From a bacterium (lineage in GTDB: Bacteria; Bacteroidota; Bacteroidia; Bacteroidales; Muribaculaceae), in assembly GCA_004563195.1 (NCBI GenBank), contig SFTJ01000086.1, forward strand, positions 1-7,663: a stretch of DNA of 7,663 bases. Reading direction: 5' to 3'. Positions 6,552 through 7,663 of this stretch are shown here, piece after piece. Under the pieces are notes generated by a model that was given only the letters and a program-made list of their open reading frames with translations, was not told the origin of the DNA and searched no databases. Numbering within the stretch: the stretch's first letter is position 1; each line of letters starts with the position of its first letter. A program made the position numbers and the translations under genes.

Positions 6552-6583
6552 AAAATCTATGACAATGATATACAAGTCTCAAA
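6552..6583 (-). promoter_or_regulatory. Candidate promoter for the DUF262 operon
   Basis: On the - strand TTTG (6580-6583) is followed after 20 bases by TAGATTTT (6552-6559). This fits the Bacteroides promoter layout TTTG-N19-21-TAnnTTTG with one mismatch in the -7 box. Transcription would start near 6545-6549, about 45 bases before the ATG at 6502. A copy of ACTTGTATATCATTG lies in the spacer and a second lies just downstream of the predicted start, positions where a repressor could act. This is a motif match only. Confidence 0.35.
6563..6577 (+). repeat. Third, 15-base partial copy of the repeat core
   Basis: CAATGATATACAAGT is identical to 6528-6542, 35 bases away in the same orientation. 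It contains only the core of the 37-base repeat and sits within the spacer of the candidate DUF262-operon promoter. Confidence 0.7.
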
Positions 6584-6619
6584 AAAAATAGATTAATACC
6601 CATACGATTGTATATATGA

Positions 6620-6976
6620 TTAATGTGTTGTTATTTGTGTCTTTGCTACCCAATATCCACACAAATAATCATATTCGTTTTTGCTGATATATTGGTGTTC
6701 AAACATGTAATTCCACAAATGTTGCCAATCGACAAAATCATGCATATGGGAATCTAACTCGACTCGCCCGCCATTCATTATGAAATATGATACGACATTT
6801 ATTTTATCTATTAATGCTACCTCAGTTTTAGTGTGGAAAAATGATGTAACATCCCAAAAGTTTGATTGAGATGTAATGACGACATTTACTTCTTCAAGAA
6901 TCTCATTCAAAAGATTTGCATCACATATTTGTTGTAACTTCAAAAGATTCTTCTCTGTAATAACGAGTTCACTCAT
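6620..6976 (-). CDS. Small hypothetical protein, 118 residues
   Basis: ATG at 6976, TAA at 6620-6622. I do not recognise the family. The protein looks soluble and mildly acidic, with no signal peptide or membrane helix. It starts with a Leu/Glu-rich amphipathic stretch (LLKLQQICDANLLNEILEE, about 11-29) and ends with an aromatic-rich segment (WQHLWNYMFEHQYISKNEY, about 84-102). It is preceded by a promoter-like TATCTTTG only 10 bases before the ATG, which supports real expression. It is on the same strand as the DUF262 operon, 117 bases upstream of it, and divergent from the 60-codon gene. Codon and base composition are clearly more A+T-rich than mnmE or the tra genes, suggesting separate acquisition. 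It could be a defence accessory, half of a toxin-antitoxin or phage-immunity pair, or cargo of a repeat-flanked cassette; nothing in the sequence decides between these. Confidence 0.62.
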   Translation of the reverse strand: MSELVITEKNLLKLQQICDANLLNEILEEVNVVITSQSNFWDVTSFFHTKTEVALIDKINVVSYFIMNGGRVELDSHMHDFVDWQHLWNYMFEHQYISKNEYDYLCGYWVAKTQITTH

Positions 6977-6986
6977 AGTTTTTTTA

Positions 6987-6994
6987 CAAAGATA
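6987..6994 (-). promoter_or_regulatory. Bacteroides -7 box (TATCTTTG) for the 118-codon gene
   Basis: TATCTTTG on the - strand is an exact match to TAnnTTTG. The -33 element is poor: only GTTG/TTGT around 7014-7018 at suitable spacing. The box ends 10 bases before the ATG at 6976, implying a very short or nearly absent 5' leader. Confidence 0.5.
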
Positions 6995-7037
6995 TCACTT
7001 TTTTCCCCATAAAACAACTATTTATAAAAAAAACGAA

Positions 7038-7220
7038 ATGATAAATACACCTAAATCTTGGACTATCAATGACAAGAATTTGGCAAATACATACCTTAAC
7101 ATTGCTAATGTTCTTCTTGTTGTTAAAAATTATATGAAATCACATATGGATAATGTGAAAAATGGAGAAGGAATTATTACAATTGGGGACATTGATGAAA
7201 CATTAAAATTTTGGAAATGA
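7038..7220 (+). CDS. Small hypothetical protein, 60 residues
   Basis: ATG at 7038, TGA at 7218-7220, divergent from the 118-codon gene with 61 bases between the starts. The product begins MINTPKSWTINDKNLANTYL and ends GDIDETLKFWK. It is hydrophilic, with one moderately hydrophobic patch (NIANVLLVVKNY, about 21-32) too short and polar for a membrane anchor. The family is not recognised. Its last six codons lie inside the 37-base repeat, and a copy of that tail (LKFWQ-stop) stands alone at 6516-6533 in front of the DUF262 operon. The 3' end also enters the outer arm of the inverted-repeat structure that follows. An A-rich run (GAA within AAAAAAAACGAA) precedes the start, as is common in A+T-rich Bacteroidales genes. 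The frame is short, so a chance ORF is possible, although the clean start, divergent layout and tail duplication favour a real gene. Confidence 0.5.
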   Translation: MINTPKSWTINDKNLANTYLNIANVLLVVKNYMKSHMDNVKNGEGIITIGDIDETLKFWK

Positions 7221-7238
7221 TATACAAGTTGTCCCTGT
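7202..7238 (+). repeat. 37-base direct repeat, right copy
   Basis: This is the partner of 6515-6551 (35 of 37 identical). It covers the last codons and stop of the 60-codon gene and continues into the left outer arm of the nested inverted repeat. The spacing between copies is 687 bases start to start. Recombination between them would remove both small genes and leave one repeat. Confidence 0.85.
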
Positions 7239-7460
7239 GATTATTTAGTAATGATTGAAAAAAATCCCGTAGGGATTTGATGTGTGTAGGCAGGTATGCA
7301 GCGAAGGTTATCATAATACCGACATATCTATTGCAGGCATTTCGAAAAGATTCCATTTCGCTTCGCTCATTACATCTTTTCTGCATACCTGCCTACACAC
7401 ATCAAATTCCTAACGGAATTTCATCGCATCTTCTTCGGGATAACATGTATATCATTTCCA
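7212..7460. mobile_element. MITE-like unit: 24-base outer inverted repeats around the REPIN-like core
   Basis: The outer arms 7212-7235 and 7437-7460 are inverted copies matching at 22 of 24 positions (left arm begins TGGAAATGATATACAAG). The unit is about 249 bases, noncoding, and contains the inner palindrome at 7262-7421. The right arm ends immediately before the flippase stop codon (7461-7463). The outer arm also occurs at 6526-6549 in direct orientation, so a larger 935-base unit, 6526 to 7460, carrying both small genes is equally consistent. No convincing target-site duplication is seen, so mobility is inferred. Confidence 0.55.
7262..7421. repeat. REPIN/BIME-like inverted repeat (arms 7262-7301 and 7381-7421)
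   Basis: Two arms of 40 and 41 bases face each other across a 79-base spacer. The inner 23 bases of each (7279-7301 and 7381-7403) are perfect complements. The distal part of each arm is itself a small hairpin: AAATCCC-gta-GGGATTT (7262-7278) and AAATTCC-taac-GGAATTT (7404-7421). This layout matches REP doublets mobilised by IS200-like Y1 transposases (RAYTs). It lies between the convergent 3' ends of the 60-codon gene and the flippase gene, so it could also act as a two-way terminator. No transposase is in the window. Confidence 0.8.
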
Positions 7461-7663
7461 TTATTTTTGGTGGGGGTGGAGGTAGGCGAGGGTTTCGGTT
7501 AGGATTTCGGGGTGGAGGAGTTTGGTGGCGGCGATGTAGAGGGGTGCGGCGATGGCGATGCGGACCACGAGGATGATGGGGTGGCTGGATATCCAGAAGG
7601 TGCAGAAGTAGGTGGCAGTCATCACGCCTGCCGAGATGAGCATGAAGGGCATCACGTCGAGCA
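7461..7663 (-). CDS. Probable polysaccharide flippase (MOP/Wzx-like), C-terminal end
   Basis: The frame is open from the right window edge to TAA at 7461-7463, giving about 67 codons; the start lies outside. The peptide begins DVMPFMLISAGVMTATYF and continues with two hydrophobic segments (MLISAGVMTATYFCTFWI and IILVVRIAIAAPLYIAATKLL), then a short polar tail (LHPEILTETLAYLHPHQK). This fits the last two membrane helices of oligosaccharide flippases of the MOP superfamily, which move lipid-linked glycans across the inner membrane. In Bacteroidales paralogues the phrase D..PF is common at this point. The high G+C and codon choice match mnmE and differ from the small genes to the left, so this is probably resident chromosome. 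It converges on the inserted block. Identification rests on a short, low-complexity hydrophobic region, so another polytopic membrane protein is possible. Confidence 0.65.
   Translation of the reverse strand, partial: LDVMPFMLISAGVMTATYFCTFWISSHPIILVVRIAIAAPLYIAATKLLHPEILTETLAYLHPHQK

Noticed and set aside
6515..7460. CRISPR array
   Set aside because: The repeats number only three to four, are irregularly spaced, occur in both orientations and have no uniform spacers.
7202..7460. Invertible promoter (phase-variation switch)
   Set aside because: The 24-base arms could support inversion, but no promoter is evident between them, both flanking genes converge on the segment, and no invertase gene is present.
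7277..7576. A 99-codon + strand frame through the inverted repeat
   Set aside because: It runs through both palindrome arms and then antisense to the flippase, giving Gly/Arg runs typical of a shadow frame.

Overview
The window looks like an accessory-gene hotspot in a Bacteroidales genome. The tra genes are of the Bacteroides conjugative-transposon (CTnDOT-like) type, and a promoter-like box matches the Bacteroides -7 consensus TAnnTTTG. I cannot name a genus. Two chromosomal gene ends frame the window: the last 50 codons of mnmE on the left (+ strand) and the 3' end of a probable polysaccharide flippase on the right (- strand). Everything between them looks acquired and rearranged.

Left block (about 241-2616, + strand): a decayed piece of a conjugative-transposon transfer module in the usual traO-traP-traQ order. 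traO lacks its 5' end and has an internal TAG. traP (Toprim primase-like) has a TAG at a conserved tryptophan position and a late frameshift. traQ is cut after about 94 codons. Between traO and traP lies an intact 230-codon gene made of two tandem copies of the same Cys-less CHC2-like domain that begins TraP, so three copies stand in a row.

Middle block (2613-6502, - strand): two large, intact, overlapping DUF262 genes. The promoter-proximal one (4655-6502) carries a roughly 170-residue N-terminal domain I do not recognise, followed by a DUF262 core with DGQQR, and has no visible HNH. The second (2755-4668) is a full DUF262-DUF1524 protein (GmrSD, BrxU and SspE architecture) with an HNH-type C-terminus. 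The first 52 codons of a type I restriction subunit gene (hsdR) follow directly, then break off inside traQ. The operon was probably a DUF262 pair linked to a type I restriction system; in this window only the pair is complete. The likely role is restriction of incoming DNA, with DGQQR-dependent nucleotide hydrolysis controlling the HNH nuclease. This role is inferred from the families.

Right block (6503-7460): an A+T-rich segment with two small divergent genes of unknown function (118 and 60 codons), bracketed by a 37-base direct repeat with 35 of 37 identities. The right-hand repeat runs into a nested inverted-repeat structure (7212-7460) with a REPIN/BIME-like core (two 40-base arms, each with its own mini-hairpin). 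It abuts the flippase stop codon. No rRNA, tRNA, CRISPR array or recognisable transposase or integrase gene is present.
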